DNA of 64,000 nucleotides, taken from contig OENT01000308.1 in assembly GCA_900239685.1 (NCBI GenBank), positions 3,366 to 67,365 of the forward strand. Reading direction: 5' to 3'. Position 1 is the stretch's first letter; the number at the start of each line of letters is the position of its first letter. This stretch comes from Rotaria macrura (taxonomy: Eukaryota; Rotifera; Eurotatoria; Philodinida; Philodinidae). Below, piece after piece: positions 38,098-50,427 of this stretch. The notes beneath the pieces were generated by a model that did not search any database, was not told the DNA's origin, and saw only the letters and a list, made by a program, of their open reading frames with translations. The position numbers and the translations under genes were made by a program.

Positions 38098-39718
38098 CTC
38101 CTGACTATATTATAAAACTAATCTCAACTTCCGAACATGTGAAATGGCAGACAAATGAGGAATGAACGGAAATCTGTATTTTCTCCCATAATCGTTAGCT
38201 AACTCTTTGAAGAAACAATATTTAGAGCTGAAATTTTACTGTAATATGCCACACTTGAAATACATCTTCGCTAGAAATCTCATCAAAATTGGATACTTCG
38301 TAAAAATGTTTCTTTTCGGAGGAGTTCTCTTAATTCTACTACTACTCTATCTAAAACTTCAAGCAATGTTCTTTTCTTTTAAAATTCTTGTGTGCAGACT
38401 ATTCATTTGTAATCTTCAGAGTTAAATACATACGCCCCAAGTCCTAGAAAGTAGAATTAGAAATAATTTTATGTTTTCTTGTAGAAGAATGTGACTATGT
38501 ACTGCATTTTTCATATTGACTATAGCTACTTCTTTTGGCTCTATCCGAAACTGTACTCTGTTGTCATCTTACATCGTATGTAATTTTTCAAGATTTTCGT
38601 CGCCCGATTTCTTCCAACTATATACCTCAATTTCGGATTTATGCTTTTTATTAAATAAAATCTCGGAATAGATTTGAAACGCGTGCTTACACGTGGCATC
38701 GACAAGTATTTGGATATTCGAGGATATCCACTGACATTGATTCTTATCTTTTCACAAAAACTGCTATCCATGATGTTCGGCTATCGAAGTTCCATGTATT
38801 TTTCATGTCCGTGTAATGTACGCTCGTTTCAAATCTATTATGAACTTTTGATTCAGGTGAAAGGAAGTTAAGTAATTTAGTTGGAATTTGTAGGAGTCGG
38901 TCGGAAAAATATTAAGAATTTCCATTTTAAGTGTAGATGACTTCCGACTAAAGCTTCGATGAGAGCGAAAAAAATCTGTTAACTGCCAGTATGAAAATTT
39001 CGTTGGTGATTCCATTCTTCATACAGATTAAAATGTCATTGTTAAATCAACACTTGATGTGTAGCTACATGAATTCTTTTTTTCCAAATTGTTTTTATTA
39101 CCAACTTTGCAGTCTCAAGTAGATTCGTACGAATGGAGCATAAGAAAATGAGTAAAATCGAATAAGCATAAGTAAAGCGTTAGCATGTCGTGCTTGAATT
39201 CGAAGAGATCAAGACTAAAAAACAATGAACTGATTACTTAGGCTATAGTAATTCAATCTACGAATCGAAGTACTTGATTGAAATGGAAATTTCTCAGAAT
39301 CAAGAAAAAATATACGTTTGATACGGCTTCAAATATTGCTGAGTTCTTTAATTTTGTTTTCACTGAATTAGAACAATAGTCTACATTTCTAAACATTTGA
39401 AATAAGTGACAACGAAATTATTTATTCTGTTTTATCTAGTACTGAATGCGATCGATGTAGAATAAATGCAGCCGAAAAATATTGATTTAAATAGAAGGAA
39501 AGAAACACGTTGATATCAAGAAAAGTGTGTTGAAATAGACTACTGTCTTTGAATTACAATTCAAAAAGTTAATATTAAATATTCAAATGTTGTCCATATT
39601 CATAATGAATTTTCACATATGTTCTTGTACGCAAAATTCTTAATCTTTGTCTGTAAACATGATCCATGAGTAGCCTTTTTTAGTAGCGTTACCAAGGTAC
39701 CGCATGATTGAGCACTGA

Positions 39719-39731
39719 CCCCCCCCCCCCC
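39719..39731. repeat. Poly-C homopolymer run (13)
   Basis: Thirteen C in a row, striking in such AT-rich DNA. Similar runs lie at 42114-42123 (10) and 55087-55098 (12). Confidence 0.95.
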
Positions 39732-39739
39732 GTACTACC

Positions 39740-39832
39740 AGGGCTACTTTTTACAATTGCCGGTGAGTGTAGGTGGCACATTTACTTTAGTTTTTGGTCT
39801 TCTAAATAAAGTAAAGGTAAAAAACCAGCCCT
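39740..39832. mobile_element. Short MITE-like element, 93 bp
   Basis: The ends AGGGCTACTTTTTAC and GTAAAAAACCAGCCCT are inverted repeats with a few mismatches. An inner inverted pair (TTTACTTTAG and AAAGTAAAGG) gives a long imperfect hairpin. An internal AGGTGGCAC is the same 9-mer that begins the element at 49052. Confidence 0.6.
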
Positions 39833-40181
39833 AATCCGTATCCATTTCCAGATCATATCGGGATTTTTACCCATACTCACACCCACGTTCCACACTGGCG
39901 TTCATATTCATGCCTAAACTACACAATTGCATCCATATTCTGGAAAAACAAAACATCAAAGTGTTCAATGAAGAAAATATTTCATCGTCAGCTTGTTGAA
40001 TTTGATGAGAACTTTTTTCCTTTCAATATGAATTAAAATAGCTAGAATTCCAGATAGTCATTTTCTGTATATGTCAGTGTTCTGAGTATGTCAATCACCC
40101 ACATTTGATTTTATTACTAAATCAATATTTCACTGATTGAAAGCTTTTCTTATGAAGTTCTTTTTGTCCGTGTTTTAGTTT

Positions 40182-40640
40182 TTATAAAACATTCCATTTG
40201 CCTGATCGTCGATAAGCTGAAAGAACTTTATGTGCTCGTCGTCGAATGTATTGATTAGAATCTCGATTGAATTTTTCAAGTGCTTCTAATACTTTCATTT
40301 CCATACGATCGGGTGAACCATCACATAATGTATGTAGCACCTGTAAACCAATTGATATCATTCGAAATCATCGACATCTAGTAAAGAAAAAGTCACTCAC
40401 TTGTTCTCGAACATTATCTGCGGGATCATCGGTCATTTCGATGACACGTTCCCAAAATACATCAATATCATCCTTAACACGACATGGACAGATTTCTTTT
40501 AATGCTCGCTGTCGAACGATAGGATCGACATGATTTGTCAATGATAATATTGTTTTTATGTCTTCAGTTTCACGGCAAAGACGAATGGCATCTTTACTTG
40601 ATAAATTATTCATTTCAATTTTGTCCAATAACGATGACAT
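40182..40640 (-). CDS. Small HEAT/armadillo-like repeat protein
   Basis: Two exons (40640-40401, 40340-40182) joined in phase 0 give 132 aa, starting at ATG (MSSLLDKIEMNNLSSKDAIR). The protein is all-helical in pattern, with repeated helix pairs: VDPIVRQRALKEI, DDPADNVREQVLHTL, FNRDSNQYIRRRAHKVL. This Asp-Pro, Val-Arg and Ala-His-Lys spacing is typical of HEAT-type repeats. Such small proteins usually mediate binding. No catalytic residue is evident and I do not recognise the exact family. It stands alone between two gene-poor stretches. Confidence 0.7.
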
Positions 40641-41672
40641 TGAAGTTTGATCACATCGTACACTGACGGATAGACTTATAATACTGACAAGAATTCCGTT
40701 AAAAGTCTTTATATAGAAACTATTTATGTTACACTGAGTTGTGCAATATTAGCGCACCGGTGAAAATTACGCAATTCTATTGAATGTTTCATCGTTATTT
40801 CTTCATTACTTTTACCAAATCATAATTAAATGAATGTGCCATGTAGTTTTCAACACTCTTAAATTTAATCTTGGAGAAGCTCATTAATGAATCGGTTTAA
40901 TTTCGTTGAATCTTGTATATACGAGCGATATACAAAGATTACTTTTCTGACGAATATTTATTTTTTCAAAAGATAAACATTCAACACTCATGTCACTATT
41001 GGTATCTGTTTTAATTATTCTAGTATAGTCGAAAAAACTATTCAACTTTAGTCTCTGCCATTAAATACTCATTATTCAATGCACAGCTACCTTATTGTGT
41101 CGAAACATCAAACCATTTAGTCAGTTGACAGTGTGAGCGAGGACGCAAAACTATGTTGTTTTCTTGGTGACAATTCGAATATAGCCCTCTGTCTTTGATT
41201 AAAGTTTAAAAAGAGTACATTCTCATAGATCTGTCAAGTAATCGTTCGTATCTTTTGACTCGATTTCCAAATTTAGTAATGCTATCGTTCATATGATGTT
41301 AAATTTTCAAACACCGAAGCACAAGTATTTTCGTATGCGAATAAAATATGTTTCATAATCGAACAATCTAACAAAGACTCGTCATGCGAGTTGAAGTTTA
41401 TTTGTCAATATGCTAAGATGCCTGTAGAAAATTCATTGAGGAAAATTTGCTGATATAGTGTTTTTCTAGTGATTATCATCCCTTGAAATACGTAGAATTT
41501 TTCTATCGACTGCAACAACCATAGATTTCAAAGCTACGCGTTGAGGACAAGTGATAGAAAATTTTTCTTCAATCCTTTAATTGGAGAGAAGAAGGTATGA
41601 ATGCCACGAGGGCCGTTTCGCGTCTTCTTGATTGCGGACGTTTTTTCTTAATTAGACAAAAAAATATCCTCA

Positions 41673-42190
41673 ACGTAGAAACAGGGGGAGAGGGTGAGCA
41701 GAAGAGAAGAAAGTGTCCGCATCATGGATACAAATGTATTGTATTTGTGGGCCTTGATAAGATAAATTCAAGAATCAGAAGAATTTTTGATGGTTCGAGT
41801 TAAACAAGAAGAGACTCAACAACGAATAACAAGCCCCTAGAGAAGTCAAGTCAGTTGGAAACGATGAAAATTTAATTAACGCCAAGGAAGAATAGTTAAA
41901 TTGTCTCTTGGGTCTCAGTGGTTGTCAAAAGAGATTACGACCAACTTCTTATCGATATATCAAATTATTCGATACTACCGGCAAAGATGATATTGATTAT
42001 GATCCTACCAAAAATTAGATGTTCAACCATTTATCATAAATGATTTTTCTTTTCATCTAATAAATCTTGTCTTGCTTCCATAATGCGGATACTTTCTTCT
42101 CTCCTTCCCACCGCCCCCCCCCCTCAGATTCTGCTTTGCGGACATTCTCCATTTTGTGACTATTTTTTTCTCCCCCCTGTTTCTACGTAG
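41673..42190. repeat. Inverted repeat with GC-rich arms (foldback C)
   Basis: The left arm 41673-41729 contains CGTAGAAACAGGGGGAGA and GAAGAGAAGAAAGTGTCCGC followed by ATCATGGA. The right arm 42076-42190, reverse complemented, contains CGTAGAAACAGGGGGGAGA and GAGAGAAGAAAGTATCCGC followed by ATTATGGA. The right arm carries an extra segment of about 55 bp in its middle, including a run of 10 C. Arms are about 350 bp apart. No transposase is seen. Confidence 0.7.
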
Positions 42191-43465
42191 GGGACAGTTT
42201 TTCTTAANTAGCCGGCCTTTTAAGACGTCGTTCATGTAAATAAAGACAGGTGTTAGTGTGATTTATGTAACGGTACTAGATTAAAGAGAAAAAAACATAG
42301 AAAAAGTTCGAAAAAGGGAGAGAGAGATATATAAATGCTTCAAAACAAAAATCAGAACACTAGGAAAGGGAAGAAAAAATACAATGTATGTTCATAATGT
42401 GTAATAAAATCGATGAGCAGGTTGATAGAGTATTCATTTAGAAGAAGAGATAGGTAGAAATAATAGTAGAAGGAATGGACGCGTTCGAAAGACTAGTGGG
42501 AATCAATTTTGTATCTTCTTTAAGTAGAATTAAAATCGAGTTTGTACCGATATTTTGTAGCTACATAAGACATTTCTCAATACTGGAGATAAATGATAGA
42601 AATCGTTTAGATCGATACAAAAATTTTTTTACTACTAACTCTTTGTGACTCCATAGGTTCATAAACGAATTCCATGAATGTTGTTCAAATAGCATAGACC
42701 CATCAATGGATTTTTCATTGAAAACAGACAGTCGTTCCAATAATGAACATTAAGTGTTCATTTTAAACAGGTGAAATAAATATTGTCAAGATCGTATTTT
42801 TGACAATCGGTTAACAAGTGAACAATAGAAAACAATCAATGTAATCAAGAGAAGAACAGAAGTAGAGAAAAGAAGTTTTCGAAATTCAAATGAAAAAGAG
42901 CTGTACATAGGATATGATTTTATTATCCCTACTCTCTGTTTGAAGAGAGAAATAATTTTGATTTAGCCCAGTTTACACGATATATCGTAACCGAGTTATT
43001 TAAACTTATTAAACCATAGGATTTTATAATCTCTCATTGAGACGTCAAATGTAGGTTCGAGCTGTCCATGATAACTCTGTTTTTTCATAGTTCATCAGTT
43101 GTAATAATAAGATGGCATAGTATTCAAAGGTCCACGATAGCGAAATTGTCACCATGTTCTACAGAATGTAATCAAATGCTATCTCTAACTTTCTTCCATA
43201 TAATTGATATTGAATACTACAAGAGAAACCTTATGTAATAGGTAGCATTAAATTTAAAGTACTATATACATAGCAATCTTGATTACATTTCTGAGCTTAG
43301 CGTTTATTTCGCATAGAAATATTTTAAACATGATTTGTACAAACATGTCTGTCATTCTTTGAAGAAAGGTAATTTCATCAATATGACGTTTATTACGACA
43401 GAAAGTATCATACGAAATACTCACCGACTATCTCCCAGAAATAAGTTTGCAGCCGAGCCGAAGAA

Positions 43466-43532
43466 CCTTTGGTGAGAAGGGGATGGGGTGATCAGAACCA
43501 TCGCTTTCTCCCCACTAGGGACACCTCTGAGT
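43466..43532. repeat. Short GC-rich imperfect hairpin
   Basis: GAGAAGGGGATGGGGTGATCA pairs with the reverse complement GAGAAAGCGATGGTTCTGATCA around a TGATCA centre. GC content is well above its surroundings. It may be a small element relic. Confidence 0.45.
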
Positions 43533-44132
43533 AGAAAATATGAACTGGAGAGAAATGTTTCCTTGTTAGCAAAATGAATCAAATACGACCTTATCATCGT
43601 TCTTTTCATGTATATGTTTCTACTAACCATAATTCATACAACTAAAATTCATTACTCAATTTTCCCATCATTTAAATGTATGATTGATGATCTCATCGCG
43701 ATCAATTATAGTTTAAGATAAACATCAAAGAAATAAAGAGCATGACTAATCATAATCATATATTTCATAAAGTCAAATTTTATGTAGTTCCTCGTATTTT
43801 AACACGTGTTAAATGGCTGCATGTTTGAATGTGAGAAAAATGAATTATTTGCGTGTTGGCATTATCACTGTTTACCATCTCATATCGTTGATCAATCTGA
43901 TTATGTAGAAAGTATTGAAGCACGAAGAAGAAGAAAAAAATGCATCGACAGCTGGACAATCAACACTTCAGAAAGAGAACGAAAAAGAAAAATTTTATGA
44001 TCATATTTCTTCTTCCTCTTCCTCTTCCTTCACCTTGAAATCGAATAGAGAAAAGGACAACCAACATCGAATGACCTATTGCACTCATTTCTAATGCCAA
44101 TGCTGGATATCTTTTCTGTTTTGTGATGTTAT

Positions 44133-44695
44133 ATGACGACGAATTCTACATATGATTTTAATCGACTTATGTATCTTCTCGATACAAATAATTTAGACGA
44201 TGCTCGTCTATTACTTAAGCAACAAAATTCATTAATACGAAATAATCTTTTCGATAAATTCGATAATGATAATAATCCATTACTTCATCGTTATGTTCTA
44301 CGTAATCAGGTTGATGCCGTACATTTATTATTAGAATATGGTGCATCGGTTTATTCATTGAATAAATATGGATGGTTGCCAATACATTTGGCTGTTTATT
44401 GCGGACAAAATCGAACTATAGTAAAATATCTTCTTGATTTCGAAAAAAAGGTAGATTAGTATTATTTTTAATGCTTTTTTTTTGTCTCTCGTGTTTATTG
44501 ATAATATTTTAAATGAAATTATTCATCATTGTGAATTTATGATGATTTATTCGATTTGGTTTTTATTGTATCGTGATTCTAAAATGAAAACAAAAACAAA
44601 AAAAATAATAATATTGAATTATATCTGTTTTGTTTTCTAAGGTAGAAACTATTCTTCAAAGAGTATCCATGAATCGAGAATGTGAACACTATTGA
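44133..44695 (+). CDS. Small ankyrin-repeat protein
   Basis: The ATG at 44133 opens a frame with two to three ankyrin repeats: MYLLDTNNLDDARLLLKQQN, then NPLLHRYVLRNQVDAVHLLL with EYGASVYSLN, then GWLPIHLAVYCGQNRTIVKY. Unspliced, it ends at TAG 44457-44459 (108 aa). A GTAGAT donor at 44451 and a TTTTCTAAG acceptor ending at 44641 would join in phase 0 to 44642-44695, adding VETILQRVSMNRECEHY and giving about 167 codons of exon in total (123 aa from the first exon part plus this tail is not exceeded). Either form is short for an ankyrin protein. It is intact, unlike the copy at 4656. Ankyrin repeats bind other proteins; no partner can be named. Confidence 0.65.
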
Positions 44696-46704
44696 CATCA
44701 ATCATGATATAGATCTCGAGCCGAAAGTATCATCGTGTGATCTCAGTTGTTTTTCAATCGACACATTTGTCTCGATCACTTGAATGTACAAAGAGCTTTG
44801 ATGTGTAAAGTAATTTTTCACGATGAGATTGCTTTATATCCCCGAGGAAGAAAGGTGACATATCATCTAGGTTGATTGATCTACGTTTTCCATTGGTTAT
44901 AGGTAAGAAAAATCTCATACAATTGCTCATAAAAAATGATTCAGATATTTTTCACTAACAATCCAACGATGAGTCTATTTCGAATGTTTTTCTTCTAAAA
45001 GAATAGTAACAAATCAATCAGATGAACTTTGACAACATTGACACGTCCATAGAGACTTCAAGGTGCGATTGTATTTTTATTGAGAGCCATTCGAGGTGTT
45101 TATCTAGCTATGTGATATTCGATCAAAGTTTTTAAAAAATGATTAACTATTTCTATTTTAAATTTCAACAATTGAGTGTAGCGTATCGGTCACGTCTTCA
45201 TTCCTATAGCGAGAACATCGTTTTTCTCTATGATTGTTGATTGCAAAATCATTCGATTATGTAGATGTCGAGAGTTCCTTCATAATCGCTAAGAGGATTT
45301 TTCTTGATCTTGATTTCAGTAATGCTCATTTTTTCTCATGTAAAATGGAATCATCATTGAGTATAACGATGTGTAAAAAATTTTTAGTATTTTTTCTTCC
45401 TTAAATCTGTTCAAGGATGTTTCCTTTGAGGTCAAGTACTAATTTGATGTTACTTCAAATAGACTTTTACGTACCACATGCTGAGTACTCAAGCAGATTA
45501 TAACTATTCGACGACAGAAAGCAATCATTTTTGTGACATCTCTCATTGGTGTTAGGAGTACATGTTTTATGCAAGACGTATGATGAATCATAATAATAAT
45601 TATCATGTATTATTCAATTTACAGTGAATATGATCAACGAAGAATCTATTCTCATTGAAATTTCAGATAAAATAGATCCCTGAGTTTCAAGAATCATATC
45701 GTTTCTGTTATAGAACTTGTAATTGTTCTGATATTTAAACATCGTTTTTGTCAAATTCGAATGTACATTGATTATACACCATCTAGCCACTGGACATGTG
45801 AATTTCATCAAAAATGACTAGGATTCATGTGAGATTAGAAAAACATGATCATGGTATTTGTGTAGATGATCATTTCAAAGACGGATCAATTTTTACTTTC
45901 TTAGGTTAGAGAGAACAGCTCGTCGAATGTGACCGTTACATGCGTGCGGATGAATACTTCAAATAGCTAAGTATGGAACAGTATAATCGAGAAAAAATGA
46001 ATATAAATGTATTATGTATCAGTCGAAAACTTTTAAGATGCTTGGAATTTTTAAATTCGCAAGTAAATATATAAAACGTTAAAAGACATAATCTGCTACA
46101 TAGTACTAGTATCGTAGTAACGTGTTTATCTTCATTAGTCAACAACTGTATATGGTTAAAACACTTTAGACGAAAAACGATGTAGAATAATTCAATGTTA
46201 ATAATTTTAATGAACTGATATATCAATTCTTAGAGTTTTTATACAATCAAAAGAGATTCTATTCGCCAATGAATGAGCCTGAGTTCTAATAAAATGTCAG
46301 CATATATCTCTCGAAAGTAGGCATGCAACGAAACTGAAATCGAGTTAGGGTTCAGATCCATTTCGAGTGTGCGTTTGGTTTAAGCTTCTCGCAGTGAAAG
46401 AAGGAGTCATGAGCAACATACTTCCAGAAGTGAAAGCTCTCGTATCCGATTTTTTTTTGAAATTCAAACCATATAGATGTAAAGAAATGAAATAAGATTT
46501 CTGATTAGTTCATAGTAATTGTACTTGAATCTTGTTGCTATCAGGTTCGTTTTGATTCTTATCGAATCTTTCAGAATAGTTCCAATGAGGCCCGAACCCG
46601 TACGTTCGGGCTCGTTGTATGACTAATTGAAAGAGTTACTGTCTCATAGTCTCCTGAATATAAAGTCAATGATCAACAATGCCAAATCGTAAGAGAAAAA
46701 TAGA
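44696..46704. other. Intergenic region, no gene seen
   Basis: No supported exon. A perfect 8-bp GC-rich hairpin lies at 46590-46611. The frames at 45614-45811 and 45936-46226 have no support. Confidence 0.6.
46590..46611. repeat. Perfect GC-rich hairpin
   Basis: GCCCGAAC (46590-46597) pairs with GTTCGGGC (46604-46611) across a 6-nt loop CCGTAC. No T run follows, and an animal gene would not need a terminator of this sort, so it is listed only as a structure. Confidence 0.7.
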
Positions 46705-48463
46705 CTAATCATTTAATAGACAATAGTCATGCTTTGTTTTTGAATTTTCTTCACTATAAAATTTTCGTACCTTTTTTATATAACCATGATTAACTAAAAT
46801 CATTCGACTTGCATTACTAATATGTTTAAATCGATCGTTATGTAGAAGTATACCACCAAACCATCGTGAAACAATAACTAATACATTTTTAACATCTGCA
46901 ATCTAAGAAATATCTGATTTACAGTTAGTATTAGATCTATTTTGTTGTCTACGTACTTCCATTAAATGAAGCATTCGACTAGATGCACCTGTTTCACCAT
47001 CATCATCACAATCTGCCAATATTGCATTACGTTTTTCATCCCATATTCTATGAGTACGAAATTAAATCTTTATTTAGAAAGAGACAAACTTTCTACCTAT
47101 ATGCAAACATGTTATGAGTTGCATTAGCAATTTTTTTATTTTCTTTTAATTTATTCACAACAAGTCGAACTTCTTCTTTACTATGTACAGGACTAAGATG
47201 GGCTTGAAAAACACTTTTACGATCTTCAAATGGTTCATCACTAAATATTGGTGGTACAATGGCTTCAATTTTTGATACGACAGGTTTTTCAACTAGATTC
47301 AAACGATGTGTATTTACAGAAGATGATAAATACGATTATATTTACCAATAGATTCTGTTGAATTCGTGTCAATTTCTAAAATGAAAAGAAAATGATGAAT
47401 ACTGAGTATTATCGGATATCAATTCGACTAACTTTCATTCGTCGATGGTGTCCTATCAACAAAATCACGAATAGCATCAGCCCACAAAAAAGCGACAGGT
47501 TTACCAATATTGTTTCTATCAAAATAGAATAATTTGGTAAAAGATTGAAATAAAACAGAATAACTTGTCATCCTACAGATAAATATCATTAAGAATATTT
47601 GTTAATTCTTGTCGTTCTTCACCTCTTAGCCATGGTGCACTGAAAACAAAAATAATAGAGACGTCGATACTAGCCTATGAATGTACCAAAATCTTGAACA
47701 TTTCATCAAAGATGAAATTAATTTTTTCTCATAAAGAATACAATTGTTTGCGAATTTTTCTTATTATTCTAGATCATTTTTGTTCTTTCTATCAGAAACT
47801 AAAAATTGAAATTCGTGACACTTGAAATAAAGTTTACAGATATGTGTTTTGTAATAGTCAAAGCGACAAAATAGTTTTGGGTACAACCTTCGAAACTGTA
47901 CATAACTAAGATGAAAAATTATTGCCTGGTCGATTACTTGCAATGTTGAGTGTGTGTTTTTGTGAGCAGTATAAAAGAAATTCTAGTCATTTACTTCAAT
48001 TTCTAATGAGATTTTCATCCTTGAGAGTTATTGACCCGGCATCAAGTACAGGTTAGAATGCTTTTGAAACCTTTGTTTCAACTGTCGTGAATGCTAACGA
48101 TCGTTTAGGATAGAGCGAAACAAACTGGTCATGGTTAATGTAAAACATTGGCAAAAAATTGTATTCTACATAAGGAAAAAATGTCATCTTAGGTAGCATT
48201 TTCTAGAGATTGATGCATGGTTAATAATAGCCGAATAATCGTATGTAGATATTCTACCTAATACTGTACATAAGTGGTTGATCAGTTGGATAACCATCAA
48301 CGAATATAAAATCCATACTCATAGCTCGTTCCGGTCGATGATTGACAGTTAATGTGTATCTTCTTTGTGTTGCATTTTCATCTCGCTTCCATTGTTTTTC
48401 ATCAAATATACTACTGAGTGCTTCAATTTCTTCAGCTTGAAGTTGAACCCAGTTTTCAGACAT
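46705..48463 (-). CDS. IMPACT: IMPACT/YIH1 homologue, GCN2 regulator
   Basis: Seven exons (48463-48258, 47639-47577, 47515-47433, 47375-47346, 47292-47097, 47047-46957, 46902-46705) give 288 aa (human 320). The N-terminal RWD domain runs from ENWVQLQAEEIEALSSIFDE to about residue 110, with the typical YPTDQP and APWLRGEERQEL. The C-terminal UPF0029/Impact domain (about 165-270) has FQAHLSPVHSKEEV, THNMFAYRIWDEKR, DCDDDGETGASSRMLHLM and VSRWFGGILLHNDRFKHISN. In yeast and mammals the protein binds GCN1 and dampens activation of the eIF2-alpha kinase GCN2 under amino-acid stress. The ATG is preceded directly by GATTTCAG, so the mature leader may be trans-spliced there. The first intron (about 620 bp) shows no other gene. 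Confidence 0.93.
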
Positions 48464-48657
48464 CTGAAATCGAACAGACAGTTATAACTAGAACAATGAT
48501 TCTTAGTTTACATGTGAAGTTCTTTTTTTCTAATCATTACTATTTCATATACAATACAATTGGTAAGTAGTAATTCATTCTCTCAACATATGTATGGAAT
48601 AGTCACGATCAACAAGTGTTGTATTGACTTTTGTAGCTAGGAGTTTTCAGGACCGGA

Positions 48658-48677
48658 GGGAGGGGGGAGGGGAAGGG
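48658..48677 (+). other. G-quadruplex-type tract
   Basis: Four G runs (3, 6, 4 and 3) separated by A, A and AA meet the usual G4 pattern. It lies about 195 bp upstream of the IMPACT start, in otherwise AT-rich DNA. Confidence 0.8.
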
Positions 48678-49051
48678 AAGGAAAAAACAAATATGTGAAT
48701 CATCATGCAACTTTAAAAAAAATCATATTAGATATTCTGTTCTATGACAAGGATCAGTCTCTATTTATATATGTAAAATCAATTTATGTGATTTTCAGCG
48801 TATCAGGATGTGGTAATAATTATTTCATCGAGTATTGGAACCTATTTATAGTATATCGTACATATAGTACTGTAGAAAAAGATCATCCAACAACTTAGAT
48901 TGCCAGAGTGTCGGTTCTGACCTGCTTGATTTTGTGGCGATGTTTACAGAAAAATGTTTGAGATTTATCGGTGTTACATGACTTTTTTAATGTCCGTATT
49001 TTCTTGTTGTTCTTTTGCCGACGATTAAAAAATGCGGTATCAAAGCCTCAA

Positions 49052-49176
49052 GGTGGCACTGTATCTTTATTTTGCTTTAAAAAAGTAAAGTTAATAAAAA
49101 CAATATTTTCTTTATGTACAAAAAAAAATATGATATGTTTCAACTTTACTTTAAGAGTAAAGATTAAGTGCCACCC
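49052..49176. mobile_element. MITE-like element, about 125 bp
   Basis: The ends GGTGGCACTGTATCTTTA and TAAAGATTAAGTGCCACC are inverted repeats. Further inward, TTTAAAAAAGTAAAGTT pairs with AACTTTACTTTAA. The element is AT-rich with no coding frame. It shares AGGTGGCAC with the element at 39740-39832, and both right ends are followed by CTAATC. Confidence 0.75.
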
Positions 49177-50427
49177 CTAATCAAAGCTCTTTAGATTCGA
49201 TCTTAGTCTCGGTAAATTTCATTTGGTTTGTACTTGTCTTTTCGAATTTCTTGTTAAGACTAATTTGATCTAAACATTTCAGATTTCTAGTTTCCACACG
49301 GTACAAAAATTTGCAACAACTTCTGTATTGTTCCCTATCTGTAGTCCAATCAGTAAATATTCGTAAAGATATTCTTTTGTTCTTCGATATTTAAGTGGTC
49401 TCACTTTCGGAACTATACTTTCATATTCGTTTTCCTTAATAATAAAAATGTATAAATATTCATAAACATATTAAGTCACACAATCTGCTTCACTATACCA
49501 ATCAGTACAATAATTCTTAGGATTATTAAAGAACAATTATTTAGTCTCATTCAAATATATGAAAGATGATAAAAAATCATCGGATAAAAAGAAATATCAT
49601 TGAACCGATTTTTTAGCTGTCAATAATTTCTAACCAGGTAAATCTATGTAAAATCAAGGTACTTTGTTCGAATCGAAATATTTGTTTTTCTCCAAGAAAT
49701 TGTGAGAAAATCAATGACAATGATCAGTCTGAAAGTAAACTGTCTGAATTATGATATTCATCGATCGCTTAAGTTATTTTACATGTATTAGAGAAAATCT
49801 AAGCATTAGAATGTAGAAACTCGGTGTTAGGTCCATCATATATACAAACACGTCTTATAGGTCGCATGAAACACATCGTAATACTCTTCTTTCCCTTCAT
49901 AGATTGATAATAGCTGCCAAGTAATTGCTATGGTAAATAAAACTCATTAGTTAATAGTTGTTTGAATTTAATCATAAACTAAATGAATTTTCATAAGTTA
50001 AGAAGAAAAATAGTATTTCTTTCAATAGCTGTTCCTTTGACAATCTTTCCTCGATACACGACATCTAACACTAGTTTATTACTGCCGATTCATGGAAATC
50101 ATGCTTATCTTTTACTCACATGATACCATTATCAAAATCAATCGTTCGTCGTTTTCATTTCATTTCTTAAATTCAACAAAACCCAATTGAATACTATATC
50201 CAGCAATGCATTAGTCTTATTATTTTTTCATGATAGATAATAACTCATTAGGCTCTGTCTGAAGTACTTGATTAGTAGATTAATATGATCATTAGATTTC
50301 ATATTCTAGAACAATGAAATTTAATAAAATTCGATGGTTTCACTTTTTTGACAAATTTTTATTCAACACAAGCAAAAAAATGAAATCAAGATTGAAAGTT
50401 TATCTATAAGCAGTTGTGCTTTTGTGG

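Larger units (their letters stand above)
36632..40181. other. Intergenic region with MITE-like elements
   Basis: No supported gene in 3.5 kb. It contains the short inverted-repeat elements at 37926-38097 and 39740-39832, a poly-C run at 39719-39731, and a pyrimidine-rich patch with CCCATACTCACACCC at about 39868-39895. Open frames at 38207-38425, 38541-38771 and 38803-39015 match nothing. Confidence 0.6.
40641..44132. other. Intergenic region with inverted-repeat debris
   Basis: No supported gene. It contains the GC-richer inverted repeat at 41673-42190 and the short hairpin at about 43466-43532. The frame at 43806-44000 has a Met start but no family match and no splice link to the ankyrin gene. 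One N lies at 42208. Confidence 0.55.
48464..50427. other. Intergenic region with G-rich tract and MITE-like element
   Basis: No gene is supported. It contains a G-quadruplex-type tract at 48658-48677 and the short inverted-repeat element at 49052-49176. The frame at 48695-48898 is AT-rich and unmatched; that at 48971-49180 overlaps the element. Confidence 0.6.

Noticed and set aside
43021..43075. GGTTCGAGC as a possible tRNA B box
   Set aside because: No A box, acceptor stem or anticodon arm could be folded around it.
43806..44000. ORF just upstream of the small ankyrin gene
   Set aside because: Considered as a first exon, but no donor-acceptor pair in phase joins it to 44133.
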